Below, in pieces: positions 17,749 to 32,700 of a DNA stretch of 64,000 nucleotides (the first letter of the stretch is position 1; each line of letters opens with the position of its first letter). The DNA is from Siphonodentalium dalli (lineage: Eukaryota; Mollusca; Scaphopoda; Gadilida; Siphonodentaliidae): the NCBI GenBank assembly GCA_032622095.1, contig CP136067.1, positions 133,243,990 through 133,307,989 on the forward strand, given 5' to 3'. A model generated the notes under the pieces. The model was given only the letters and a program-made list of their open reading frames with translations. It was not told the DNA's origin and made no database searches. Made by a program: the position numbers and the translations under genes.

Positions 17749-20700
17749 GTAATTTTAATCAAAATTTTGTCCGAAATTTTGTCATGTCGATAAAAAAATA
17801 GGTTAAAGTCGATTTTATCATACAATTTACTATTAAACTGCAATGTAAAATTTTAAAGCGGTATCTGGAGAAGTCGGCACCAGAGAAGTCGGCCCCATTA
17901 ATTAGAAGGGATTAAATCACAGTCCTAGGAATCACTGTCCATGTAATATTAAATTTGATTAAAATATAACAAATAGATCTAGATATATTACCTCTACTAT
18001 ATAGATATAAGCTACAGTTCGGCAACTTCAGATTTTGTTATTATGTAAATCATCACCTCATTGGATGCAGACCACCCCCTGTGCTCTATCACTAAAACGA
18101 ACAATTCGATTTTTCGTTCGAAAAAAATGCATTTATCTCCCCACATTTGACATGTGACAATTAAGTTAATTGTTCTTAATGTGCTCGTCGGGTCATATCA
18201 ACTGTACCTTGTCTGAGTTGTACATAAATCGTAATTTTCCATCCAATATTCACATTGAATAACTGTCGGCTAAATTATCAAGTGACGTAATTCTGCAAAA
18301 TTGTTTAAAACGGGAAGTTATCAATCCAGTTCCCTATTACACATTACTTTTGCAGCCAAACCCAGCACGAGTTATCTCCCATTGCCATTCTTGAGATGCG
18401 GAGTTAACTGGGAGCTTGGAATATAAAATTTGCTTTCACATCTCAAGATATCAACCACCCCCAGGGCCCTACTTGAAAATATATAGATATATTAGTTTGA
18501 GATGGTCATTTCTACATTTCTCTAGTAATGAGAATGAGTTAAAATGTGTACTTAGTAGTGCACAACAGAGCCAGTTTTAACACACCCGACGTCTGTTTAC
18601 TCACATCCGTAATCCCTTTTATTCGGATTATCACCGGTTGGCTATACGCGAACGAACTATTTACAGATTGGGTGGTTTTCTCAGAAATGATTAGGAATCC
18701 CCGAGAGTTGGACTTGAATGAATATTCGAGGAACTACAGACCTTCTCAAAAGTAATGGCCCTCCCGACCGCGTTACGACCGCGTTGGAGTAACGTTACGA
18801 CCGCGTTGGTCCAACGCGGTCGTAACGTTACTCCAACGCGGTCGTAACGTTACTCCAACGCGGTCGAGGAAACCGCCAACGCAACATAACGCGGTCGCCA
18901 CGACCACCAACGCAACAAACGCGGTCGAGATAACCGTCAACGCAACAAACGAGATCGGGAGAATAGCTTATCAACTGTAATAATAATTATTGAATAACAT
19001 TGTAAACATGAACTTTGAGACATGAACTCATTTTATTAAAAAAAACATTAAATTGAAAAGAGAAAATGAACGACGGCCACCAATTTAAGTTTCATACAAT
19101 TTTCTGATAGGAAACAGAACGAAGTGTTGTAATCAATCGAGACGGTGACCGTGTGTTTGGCTTGGGTGATGCATGATTTATTGGTGATGTTTTACATTTA
19201 CATTTAGAATTTTTCTGGAAAAAAATAATAAATAAATGCAGATCGCGCTGCACGAATTAATAGAGATGCAATTGAGATTTCTAACAAACAAAAAACTTTG
19301 AGTTCACGTCGCAATGTACATGTACGTGTATTCTTTGAATATTTAATATTCAGCGTCACCTCCTAATAAAGGTCAATAACCTGTACGCCAAGGGTCCGAT
19401 GTCATTTGAAATCTTCGTGAGGGTACGATAAAACACACATCTACATTTACACGCACGTTCGTAATTGACACATGGATATACATGTACAGTGATGCAAATA
19501 ATTTAGAATATTAATTATCCATGTGTTGTGAAATACATGTAAAACAAACAGCGCTCAGATTTGGTTACCAGTGATTTGTCACTTTAACCAACAGACCCCG
19601 GATCAAAAGCATGCCGCGAATGATTGACAGCGGTGTCAATAGACGCAAATACAATACGGGGCGTGTCTTCGGTAAAGTGGAGAGTGATACCATGCGACTC
19701 AAACGGAATTCTCGATTGAAAACGTGCTGTCATAACTTCGTCGGTTTTGATTGGCTAGTGACCACTCGATGAAGTCTTGTTCAGGTGTTACTTTATTCAT
19801 TGATGATGAAATAACGAAATCATTCGTATTCAATGGTGCTTCGAAGAGACCAACAATGTTTAATCCGCTATTGTGGAGGCAAGCATATGATAAATATTAA
19901 CTTTCTTTTTACCGTAGGATATATAAGTTGAATAATATTGTTAACTTCAGTTTTTTTTCACCGGAATTAAATCACTGCAATTCAATTATTTATTTGTCTT
20001 CATCAAATATTTGAAAACAATGTACAGTGTACATTTGAAGATCCAAGCGCCGTCCGACGCAGTAGATACCAAATTAGACAAACAATTTTTTTTTTCTAGA
20101 TTTCCGGGTTATAAAAGAAAACTTTAATATAGTCACCATCAATTATTATGTCACAGAAATCGCAAAAAAACACACAAATGTCCACCGTTTTATTATCGAT
20201 CTATATCTACATACGTTTGTGGTTTTACATTGAAAACAAGTACAAACTATCATAATCTAAACGCTCTTTAATAGTTTATTACATACCACATTTCGGTGTA
20301 AACATGGACGCTCTTTATTAGAAGCGATAATTTGAATTTTTTTGCAAGACTGACAACAAGTGAGTTAAATGTATTCTCTTGAAAGCCGATATCTAGTCAT
20401 CAAAAGCTCATATAATAAAAAGTTCTTTTGTACATATATTTACAGTATTCTCCGAAATTCGTTATCATTTCTACTGACAAGTACATCGTAAAATATTAAC
20501 AATTCAAATCACAAGTCGACACATAATGGCTTACCCATTTGATTTCAAACGCCGATGCCGGACAAAATATATACGGTAATTGAATGTCCCGCTAAAAAAA
20601 AAAACACACACACACACCACCACCAGATAATTTTCTGTAACTCCACCCATATTTGAAAATTGATTGATATGTGTACATGCAGTATGTAAAAATCGGCTTG

Positions 20701-23700
20701 ACCGCCAACGCAACAAACGCGGTCAAGTTGACCGTCAACGCAACAAACGCAGTAGAGATAACCGTCAACGAAATGGAATGTTTCCAAAATAATACAATGT
20801 TGTTTGCGTGACGAGAGTAATGCATTCTGATTAGTGTTAAATGTTTTACATACGGTACATGTATAGGCCCACATTTAGATATTTCCGGAAAAAAAACTAA
20901 TAAATAAATGTAGATCACGTTGATCACAACGCGGTCGAGTAAACCGTCACGCAACAAACGCAGTCGAGATAACCATCAACGAAATGGAACGTTTCCAAAA
21001 TAATACAATGTTGTTGACGTGATGGGAGTAATGCATGATAGATTTGTGTTAAAATGTTTTACATATTGGCCCACATTTAGATTTTTTCCGGGAAAAAATA
21101 ATAAATTAATGTAAATCACGTTGATCGCGCTGCACGAATTAATGGAAACGTAATCGAGACTGCTAACAAACAAAACATATTGATGTCACGTCGCTATGTA
21201 CATGTACATGTATGTGTGTTATTTGAATATTTAATGTTCAGCGTCATATCCGTTTAAATGTCGATTACCTGCACGCTCATGTATAGACCAAGGGTATTGT
21301 GTCAGTTCCGATGTCGGCCGAAACTGTATGAAATAATAAAGCGCGTTTATATACGCCATAAACAAACGCCATGAAAAATTCCAGAAATGTTCACGACGCT
21401 CGTTATATATACCACTATACACGTGCATGTACATGTAGCATTAAATAAACCAATAATCATTGTAAAATAAACACGATTTGTGATTTATGTCGAAGAATAC
21501 CATGACTTGATTATTCGGACTTTCATTAGCCTCTCGTCGGTAGTTCGTAAAATATTATCCAGATATCAGTGCCCCTTTAATACAAGGAAAACATAACTTC
21601 CCCATCGCGAACCTCTATTGGACCACGCACGCTGCTGAATGGTGACATTGTCTCGTTCTTTGAAGTTATTATTAAATTTAGATCAAAGGAATTTCTGCAA
21701 GATATTTTTATACCATGTAGCAACTTTGTGAAGATGACTCCTCCTACCAGCTTGTATTCTGTATTGATTGACTGTGATTCAAACACAGAATTCTCGACTG
21801 GACACGTGCAAGCATAACTTTGTCTGTTTTGATTGGCTAGCGGACATCGTGTGCCACAATGATCGCGCAATGAGGCCGAGTCACTTTCACGATGATGAAA
21901 TAAACTTACTCAACGTGGCTTCGAAGAGACGTTACATGTTTCAGTAATTGTCCGCTATTGTATTGGCAAGCATACATGTACATGTATGGTAAATAACTAA
22001 ATATTAACTTTTACTTTTTACAGTACTAGTAGTATATATAAGTTTAATAATTCAGTTAAATTCTGTTTTTCTCACCAGAATTAAATCACTGCAATTCAGT
22101 TTCTTTATGTGTCCTCATCAAATATTTAAAAACAAAACATATACATTTGAAAACGTGTGCGCGACGGTGCGTTGATCATTAGCGCAACGTGTTTAACGTA
22201 AACGCGGTCTGCGTTAAACTTCAACGCAGTCTTCGTTAAACTTCAACGCGGTCCGTTGATGTTCAACGCGGTCGTAACGTATCAACAACGCGTTATCAAC
22301 GCAAAAACCGCGTTACGTTGGCGTTACGACCGCGTTACGACCACGTTGAGGACCGCGTTAAAAGGGCCACTTATTTTGAGAAGGTCTGTAACAGACATTT
22401 TTCTGGTAAGTGGGTAAAGATAGAAACAATCTGAATACACCAGCGTTTCAAGAAAAAAATACGGAATATGATGATATAAACTCAGAAAGCGAGAATGTTT
22501 GTGTGGCATAAAAATTTGTACTCTTGTAATTTCGTTCAAATCATCTACCAATGAAAATGCAGAACACAACATTTTTACTTGCCAAACTGGTATATATATT
22601 AATATAATAACTAACTATAATATATTGATTTAATATTATTAAATAATATTTTATTCAACTAACAGTGATTCCTAGGGACTGTGATTAAATCGGCTTAATT
22701 TTATCAAGATAGTGTTTATTTTGTCTAATTGTGATAGTGCTGGGCGGTATTTAAGCATAAAAATACCGCGGTAATCCTAAAATAATACCGCGGTATACGG
22801 TATTACCGATTATTTAAACTAATCCCTTAAAACCCCCGTTTAGTAGCATTCGTTTGGTGCACAGATCGACTGTTTATGGAGGAAAATCTAATCGCTACAG
22901 ATTACATAAAATAATTTTATCAAGATAGTGTTTATTTTGTCTAATTGTGATAGTGCTGGGCGGTATTTAAGCATAAAAATACCGCGGTAATCCTAAAATA
23001 ATACCGCGGTATTACCGATTATTTAAACTAATCCCTTAAAACCCCCGTTTAGTAGCATTCGTTTGGTGCACAGATCGACTGTTTATGGAGGAAAATCTAA
23101 TCGCTACAGATTACATAAAATAAGGAAATGTACGCTCCGTTTTATTAAATTATGGATTGCAATCAATGAATGTATAATTATCTGCAAGCATGGATTCATG
23201 AGCTGATCTTAAATACAGGTAATAATTGCGATTTATGCAACTTAATGCAAGCATCATTCAGCGAAGCCGGATACACCCAAGAGCTTTGAAACAATCCCCC
23301 ACTGACAGTGCCGACTTGCAGAGCACGTGCTGTGATGTTGATATTGGAATGTTCCGCCGGGTGTGAATAACTTAAGAATAAGTACAATGCTATTATTAAA
23401 TGCCGGGAAATAAAGTTTATTACTTCCAAAGTATTTAACTTCTAGAACTATTATTGACTTCCCGTTGAATTATTATAATCATACTTTTAAATCCCGGTTT
23501 ATGAATGTGATCATTTATTCCCACTCGATAACACCCTTGAAATAATGAGCTCAAGTCCGTAGCCAGCCACTAGCAAAGACAGTTCGTCATATATTATGAG
23601 GGCTTTGGACACGAGCTGTGAAGCAACGGGAGGGGTGTCCCCTATCGCATTGAGGGGGGGGGTCCGGGGTTTCTCCCCCGGGGTAAATTTTGGAAAAATA

Positions 23701-26700
23701 CGATGCAAACGGCGTATACTTTAGATCCGCCCTGAAACAAACAAGTTGAGCTTTGATTTTTCCAAGTTTTCTCTCACAGGTCTGAATCTGAACGGTATCT
23801 ATATAGCCTAGCTGTTCTAAATGAACCAATTGTCTTGTGCATGGGGGAGTAACATAATCCCCTGGGCCTAACCATGGATCGAACCAGTATCAGACAAGTT
23901 TGTGACCTGAACCTGAAAATGTCTAAATCCTAACATCTATAGTAGTCCATCTGTAGGGAATATCACCTCCCCCGATTTGTTTTTCTTAAGTTATTTATAA
24001 GTTTTTAACTGACCATATGGGAGGGACCAGGACACACTGTGCCGACCATGGATCGGCCCTGTGTGAGAAAATTTTGAAATCTGAACATACAAATTATAAA
24101 ATCCTAGTATCTATTGAGTAGCCTCAATGTTTCCAAATGTTAGAAACTTTAAACCTGACACCCCCTATAAGGTTGGAAAATTTCCAATTGATGGTCTTTC
24201 TGTCAAAAATTTGGACCAAAAGTTGGAAAATATGTAAATGATGGTCTAAAACAAAATATTCCCCACCCAATAGATTGTTGGAAAATCGATCTACGAAATC
24301 GATTTTAACCTATTGTTTCGTGTGACATTTCCAACTATTGTTATGTCGGGCATGATATTTCGAACAGTTTTGACCAAGGTTGATGGACATAGCTTAATTG
24401 GCAATCTGTAGTATTTTCGTGTACCTGCCTCTGCCCCGGCTATGTGCGGTATGATATGGGTCTATATATCCAGTGATTCCGACAGGCTACTTTTAGTTGG
24501 TTATGTTGATGAACCACACGCAAGTCGAACTCCGGAGCCTTAAGCTGCTTTCACATACCTGCGGCTGATGCAGTTTGGACGCATCCGATTTCAAAACGTT
24601 GCGGTTAACTGCATCATGCACCGCAACCCCAGTGATATATATGTATGGTTTGAAACGTTGTGCCTATATAATCCGATAGCCGCATGCATCAGCAGCATGT
24701 CAGTGAAAGCAGCTTTATACTCACATGTGTTGGCGGTCTATATGTGTTGAATTTGTGTGCACCAGTCTATATTCAAACTAAGCCTGCATGTAGTATATGA
24801 TTATATCTATATACGTACATACGTCGTTTGTTCGAAGGGAGGTCCCGCTCATCAAAATTTTGCCGTTTGGTCAACTGCTGCACATGACACGTTCACCCGG
24901 CGAACGGCAATTACCACCACTGGGCACATGCAGGCAGAAGGGCCGTTCGTTCGAAGGGTACGAACCCCCTTGGCTACGGGCTTGGAGCTGCCCCATAAAT
25001 TCGGTCGATAAAAAATAGCGCAGAATGATACAATCATACCTTGCAATATAATGTTGGGCTGGGTTTTGTCCCAGGTAGCGAAGGAATACATTTTGTTTGG
25101 AAATGACATGGGGAAAGAAGTGACATGAGTGAAGATTGAACAGTTTTTTCCAACTAAAAGATAATGCAACATGGGATGAATACACATAAAGGGCGTTGCA
25201 TAAACTTACACACGCCAATCATTGAAACGGACTAGTCATTTTAAAATTGTCGATGAGCACGTGCATGGGGTACACAACGTAAATCTTGAAATATATTCGC
25301 GCCAATTTCGTGGATGACTTGGTAAACAGAATCCGCAACACTAGTAGCTACCTCAGCCCAATTTACAGCAACGCTGTCTCCTGACACAAACTCGCTACCT
25401 CTTAATTATGATTTCGATGAAATACGGTGTATAGAAACGAAGTAATTTCTTTGTATCCCGACAAAGGAAAACCACAATATACTCCGTAATGTGCCTGTAT
25501 GACATGTAACCGCGATAATACCGTCTTCAAGGTTTACCGATTATGGAAAAGAATGACGGTAACGGTATTGAAAATCTTACCGATTATAATCGGTATACCG
25601 AAATACCGCCCAGCACTAAATTGTGAGGTTCCCAACTTAATTTTGGTTGAGTTACTCTTGAGTGCCTAATAAAAGTACAGGGTGGAATAATAGTACCGGT
25701 TGGAAAATGTCGCGTAACTGAATAATAGTACAGGGCGGAATAAACGTAGACTGGAAATATTAGTACCATACATCCCAACAAAACGCATCATCTGACTGGT
25801 TTACTGATGCCATGGGACAGAAATAGTTTCGATGGATAGCCAGGTCTGTGAATCTACAGTGTGCTGATCACTGTCAACAATCAAGAGTTCATTTATCTAT
25901 GAATAACACAATTTAAGATTGGTGAATTATTTCTTTTGGTTAATTTAAATAAACGTACAGGACCATATAACGATCGTACAGGTGGGAATTTTACCTCGAT
26001 TTTAATAATCGTACATGTATGTTTATTAGGCACTCAAGAGTAGTGTAGTGTTTGTGCAGGCTAATTGTGAAGTCCGCAATGTTTTCTTAGTTGTAATAAA
26101 AAAATGATCTTAACAAGTTTATGGGCAGTCACTGACAGCGGCTCAGTTATAAAAATATGATAGTTGCCGACATACAATGAAAGAAAGTGCTAAGTACTGT
26201 TGATTGCTGCTTAGTGAACGAGGCCATTATTATAAATTAGCTCATTATTCTCACTTCGGATTTATAGACGTATATAAGGTTAGCTCAGCTATCCGATTTC
26301 CATACGGGACAAATTTAGGGAACACATAAACTTAAACATTAGCAATACAGAAATTATTCAAATTATAACAACCCAAATGACAGCCAAATCAATATCCGAC
26401 ATAATTAAGGATGCCATTGACACAGCATGCCCAAATAAGAAAATAAAGCAAAATACATGGAGAGTATCACGGGAAACGTTATAATTAATTCACCTCAAAC
26501 GCAAAACATGCAGACTAATACAAAAACACCCCAGGTGAAGAATTTGTTATTATTATATTTGTTATTATTATCAGTTTCATATCATAAAATAAATAAAGAA
26601 TGATTTTAAACAATGGTTCTGTTATATATGGGGGCGACTTCTCTGGGGCCGTCTTCGTATGGGGCCGACTTCGCGCGGGGCCGACTTCTCCTGTATTCTT

Positions 26701-29700
26701 TACAGCAACTGGTGCCTCTATTTTTGAACAAACGTATGCCGTTGGCAGAATCAATGTATCTCACCTGTATCATGTCTATTATTCAACAAATATGACTTGG
26801 TTGTTTCAGCCATTTGCATTGCACATCGGCCCACAGTATAATCGCGTGATAAATGAATTGGAAATTGAAACGGTCGCTCAAATGAAGTCCGCCGAAGACA
26901 AGCGGCTTAAAAAATAAATATTATGTTGGATTTCAAATATCCAGTCGTCGACATACTCACTCTGCTTTAGTTTAGCCGGAGTTGTTTATATTTTGTGTCA
27001 TTAATAACAAAGAACTCATTTTGTTTTACACCTAGTCAATTCCATTTAAAAGTTCCATTTTGGTCTATTTTTTATATTCTGTGGATTGCTCACTCCAATC
27101 TGGAGTTATGCAGTGCACATAAAAAATGTTTCATCTTCCCCAGGGCCGACATTAAAATTAGGTTTGTTTGTCCACTCCCGACCGACTCATTTTTACTCAT
27201 AAATTAAAAATGATTAAAAAAATTATTGAGTTAAATTGTGCTATTATTACTCCAACCTTTCTTTGAGAATATGTCACAAATATGCCATGGGGTGTCCACT
27301 TTATATTCCTCCCCCACCCTGTCCCAACCAATCCCACCGCGACGCCTACCCAGTTCTTGTTCAATTCTGGCTTGTATATAGCTTGAATTGAGAATGTTTT
27401 GAAGGTTTCACGGCTGCAGCAGGCATGCTCGAACGCTGGTGACTGGAGACGACTCAGATGACACAACTCTGGATGTAAGTTGTAAGACCCTGTGTTCAAT
27501 GAATAAAATCTGAGAGACACTGTCAGGCCTCCCCACACGCCTAAATGTAACTGACCTATCTTCTGACTGAAAATCCGGGATACATGCATCGATCCTGCCA
27601 TGTGTGCCCCGACCCTTGATATACATGTCAATTGAACAACTATCTTGTGAAGCTCATGTTGAATTTGCGTTTTATTCTTCGCAAGAGAGTCTGGACATCT
27701 GCTGCCACTGCTGTGGGCCTAACTGCACAAGGGAACCTGACATATTAAAGAGATACAAGGTGGTGCTGCCAGTGTGCAAGAAATGTGCAGAAATTCACAA
27801 GGAGATCCCAAAGAGGAGTCCAAGATAAAGTCCTATATAATGACAATTTTCAGCAACATAACTAGTCAAATAAAGCATGCCGAATCATGATATTTGTGAT
27901 ATGTTTTATTATATGGGAAAATTATAACATGGTATAAATATCAGGTCTAATGGAAAAAAATAAAAATATTTACCTACCTACCTACCCACTTCCAAAATCT
28001 AGGGTCAGGAGTGGACAAACACAAATATTTTTAATAGTGGCCCAAACAAATCATGTTTTCATATCCCTAACATGTTTGCACCAACAACAGTTGCTGTAAT
28101 ATCTGAGGTTTTCATGTATGGGCTCATGCAAAAATGTCCCATCAGTCACAAAATACAGGCATTTCCATGATACAGTGAAACTGAAATGGCCCTGAATTGT
28201 TTTAGAAATCACCTGCATACATTAAAAAAAAAAAAAAAAATCATAATATTGACTGCCTGTATCATATTGAGTACCGGTAGTTTATATTGCCTGTCTGAAT
28301 TTGTCACTACTCACTAATATTAAATAATCCTTATATAATTCTAGTGAACAATCACTAAATCAACACTCTGATAGAGATTAATCAGATTGAATTCAGTTTA
28401 ACATTTAATTATTGCATATCATAATCAAGTGTTAATCAGTGACTGTCCTGGAACTAGAATAGTTTGCTGCGTGTGAAGCTGTCTAACACTGATATGTTAC
28501 TGTTAAACATGGACATTTCTGTATAACAAGAGCATCACTAGGGTGTGGCAAATACACTGTTTAGCCATTTCGAAATGTACTGCCTGCAAAATAAAATAAT
28601 AATTTGAGCTTACAAAGAATAGTTGATATACCCCAAATTTCAATGCCAAAATGCTGAAAAATGGCCCAAAATAATGTAAAAATAATTGGATGGAACCCAT
28701 ATTCGACCTTGGTCTGTATTTTTAGCTAGGAAATACACATACCAACTTTGGTTCAGATAAAATAATCCAAACTGGAGTTATCGATTGGAAACAAAAAATG
28801 TCAACGGACAGACGGGCAGACATACTGATTACATAATATAACCCTTTTTTCAAAAGGGAATATAAAAACAACATAATCGCTAACAAACAGCAAAGTCGCA
28901 AAGATTGTGAGAATTTCGTCAAATATTTATATTACTGAGACTCTTAACTATCTATGAGTGGGTACCAATTTGTCGCCAATTTTCATCTGTATCAATTGAT
29001 GCCATCATTGTGTACCGATGATTTTTAAACCATAAACCCACCATGTACATACTAATCAACATTATCGCCTTTAACCCTTTACCCAACAGAAGGGCCCTGT
29101 GCCAATGCATTCTCTTATATATGCGAGTCGACCATAGGTCGCCTCGCATATATAAGAGAATGCATTGGCTTAACACATTAAAAATTATAAAATTGTTAAA
29201 GAATGTAAGAAAAAAATGGTAAAAAGTGTTAAAAACAGATTTTTTTTAGGCCAATGCATTCTCTTATATATGCGAGGCGACCTATGGTCGACTCGCATAT
29301 ATAAGAGAATGCATTGGCACAGGGTATAACTGTAACTATCACAATGTGGTCAAGGAGCCGGTTCCAATGATATCCATATTTGTATGGTTTTATTGAGACA
29401 GACCCAAGATATTTTAGGCTGTTGAAGCTTTATTTGGCCGGTTTGTTGGGTAAAGGGTTAATCATATTCTTATCTCCAGCCAAACACAAACTGAAAATCC
29501 TGACATATTAGTTCCAAATAAATTATTTTATTATTAGGACTATTTCAATTAAATTTTCATTGTGAATGTTGCCAAGATTCAAAACTATGGTGTTGAAAAG
29601 TCAGCAATGACTACCTGCTCAAAATACTGCAACAAAACATGCAGAAGTTGGTATGGGTCCCATCAGTCACGAAAATAATGTCCCATCAGTCACGCCAACT

Positions 29701-32700
29701 ACAACTCCATGGTTTTGAATGGGCATGGTCAAGGAAATATAAACCATATGAGGGGAAAGAAAAATACAATAGTTACATATTGAGACAATTAGAGGTGAGT
29801 GTAACATTATTTGTTATATGCAGTGCTCATTTGTCTGAGGGTACTCAAAAGTCATGTCCGAACAGTGTCCCATCAGGCACACGACGAACATTCAAACGAG
29901 TTCTCCATGTTATACATCCTCATTGAGGCAGTACTTAATAGTGTTAGAGAGTGGTTCACACTCTTCAAAAAACATATAAATAATTATATCAAGCATCACT
30001 CAAATTTAAATAATAAGGGGTCCAAAAATCAGATTTTCTAGTTTGTCCCATCAGTCACAAGTGGAAATGACCACCTACGGGACTTCGTTGGTCTTCGACG
30101 GCCTTCGCCGGTATTCCTTTAGTCACGGTGAGACCCAACATTTCTTCACTTCCTGAAGTGGACCACATCGGAGCCATCTCAGTCAAAATAACGGACCATC
30201 TAAAATGCCGGATAATTCGAGAAGAGGGCGTCCTACGACAGTTTTGACAGCGGATTCGTGTTTCTCGTAATGAGAAGCACATGTTGGATTATAATATAGT
30301 GGTAAAATGTAATATTTGAAAAGTTTTGAACACTTTGAAAAATGTTGGGTCGATCTCAGTAAATTTGCAAACTTTTTGATTCAAACCTTCTTATACTGAG
30401 TGATAGAGAATAGATGCATTAAATTTCTATTTATTAAGATCGCAGTCACTGTTTAGAAGGCCTGTGATTGAGGGTGATGACCCCCCCCCCCCCCCCCCCC
30501 CCCCCCCTGGAATCCTGCATCTGGCTTAAAACTGACCCCGGGTCCGGAATACTCCATAACAGAGAGACGGCATCCGCAATACTCTTTCACTAAATATATT
30601 GAAAATAGGGTGACTAATGAAGCAAAAGTTGACATGATGCAATTGGAATTAGTCTGCATATTGGCTATCAGTTATAATCTGATAACGCATACATGAATAC
30701 ATTGGTATAGAATTATGTTGAAACATGCATTGGAGTACAATTGCAAACCTGTGTGAATATTTTTGTTTAGAAACAAACCATTGAAAGTTCTTTCATGTGA
30801 CATCAGTTACTTATGTATTCCTTATTGAAAACATTCTGGTTCGATTTTCATGGAATAAACGGCACAGTAATATGTATATAGTGTGCCGTTGACGAATAAT
30901 TAAGATATCTCCCAAAAAATATACACCAACCCACTGGGTTTCCTTCCATACCCTGCGACCCAAAATGGAAAAATGCCCGAAATCATCTTTCTGATCCGAT
31001 TTTCACGGAATAAACGACATTGTAGGGTGGCTGTTGACGATTAATTAAGATTCCACTCAAAATATTTACCACAAAACCGACTGACACTGGGTTTCCATAC
31101 GTACCCTGTGACCGAATATGGAAAAAATACCCAAAATCGCCTTTCTGCATGGTCCAATTTTCACGGATAGGGTGGGGTGCATACGACTCATGTAATAATG
31201 TCGTTATTACAATTTGCGGTATATCGCAGATAGAGCAAATGCCCAACTGGATTATGACCATTACATTCAGGGAGGGTCTTGGTTTGCCAATACCCCATCC
31301 GGCCTCGATTTGGCTTTATTCCAATATAACTCAGAATATTCAGAAACAAAATTTATGTAGTTATTAATCCTCTGAGTTTTGTAAGATATTTATCGCATTT
31401 ATGATCATGCAATCAACGTAACTATTCCACTATTCTAATGTGGTGCACTCGGCATTACCAACTAATTTAGATTATAAAATTTTGACCTGTCAAGCAGATG
31501 CCATGCAAGTGGAAGACAACTCTATCGGGGAATATAGCAAACCATTATCATTCGATCTATCTGAACACTACTATTATTAATTTGCACTATAGGTATGATA
31601 ACGAGAAGTATATAAGAAGATAAATTGTGGGGAATATATATAGAACATATAGTCATGGATAACAGCATTAAATTAATACAAAACATGCCTCTAACATGCA
31701 TATACGCCAAATTAAGGCACACACTGTCTAGCCTTATACCAAATGAAACTGAATATACAACTGGAAACACAGTTCAGTTCAATGTTTCACATGGGAGATA
31801 ACTTTCTCACCATTTACCGTATCATACAAGTGTATTGATTACACGAAACAATGTATCCATGAACGAGTCTTTATGACTTACACAATCACATATGTAATGT
31901 GAAGTTTTGAAATTCGTGCAAAAAAGTTTAAAACCATGAAAATACAGGCCAAGATCGAATATGGGTTCCGTTCAATTATTTCTACATTTTTTTTTATTTA
32001 GAATTTGACTGATTTCATAATGTTTCAGTTTCTGACCGATAACTCCTGTTTGGGTTATTTCATTTGAACCAAAGCTGGTATGTGCGTTTCCCAGCTAAAA
32101 CTACAGGCCAAGTTCGAATATGGGTTCTGTCCAATTATTTTCACATGAGTTAGTCATTTTCCGACTTAGAATTCAACCTCATTTTGGCATTGAAATTATG
32201 GGTATATCACATTATCTTTGTAAGCTCAATTTTTTTTTTTATTTTGCGGTAGTACAATTCAAAATGGCTAAAGGGCGTATTTGGCCACGCCCTAGCAATG
32301 CTCTTGTTTTTTTATGACTTAGCATCCGAGCCAACACCACAATGATTTGGATGTTCTTTTAAGATCTTGCTTACTGCCCATGTGACCTTACAGGAAACGT
32401 GTGTGATGTGAATTGCCCTTTTAATTTCAGATCTAGCTTATTGCCCATGTGACCTGACAGGAAACGTATGTGATGTGAATTGCTGTTGTGATGTTGACTG
32501 CACAGATGCAGACAAATCATCCTTCAGTGAGTGCACTGCGAGCTCTGTCGTGTAAGTATTTATAATATTTATTAATCCACCATTACACCCTTAGATTTTT
32601 CACTGTCATCTCAGTTGATACATATATCAACTGAGATGACAGTGAAAAATGCACGTGGTTGGTCTGCATTGACCAACAGCATTTGAGTTATTTCCATCTC

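Noticed and set aside
26600-26917. 105-codon frame as a protein gene
   Set aside because: It begins in repeat-like gcgacttct motifs, has no recognisable domain and lies among transposons.
29071-29461. CRISPR-like array or miRNA cluster
   Set aside because: The palindromes are dispersed with TTAA flanks and identical family ends, which is MITE behaviour.
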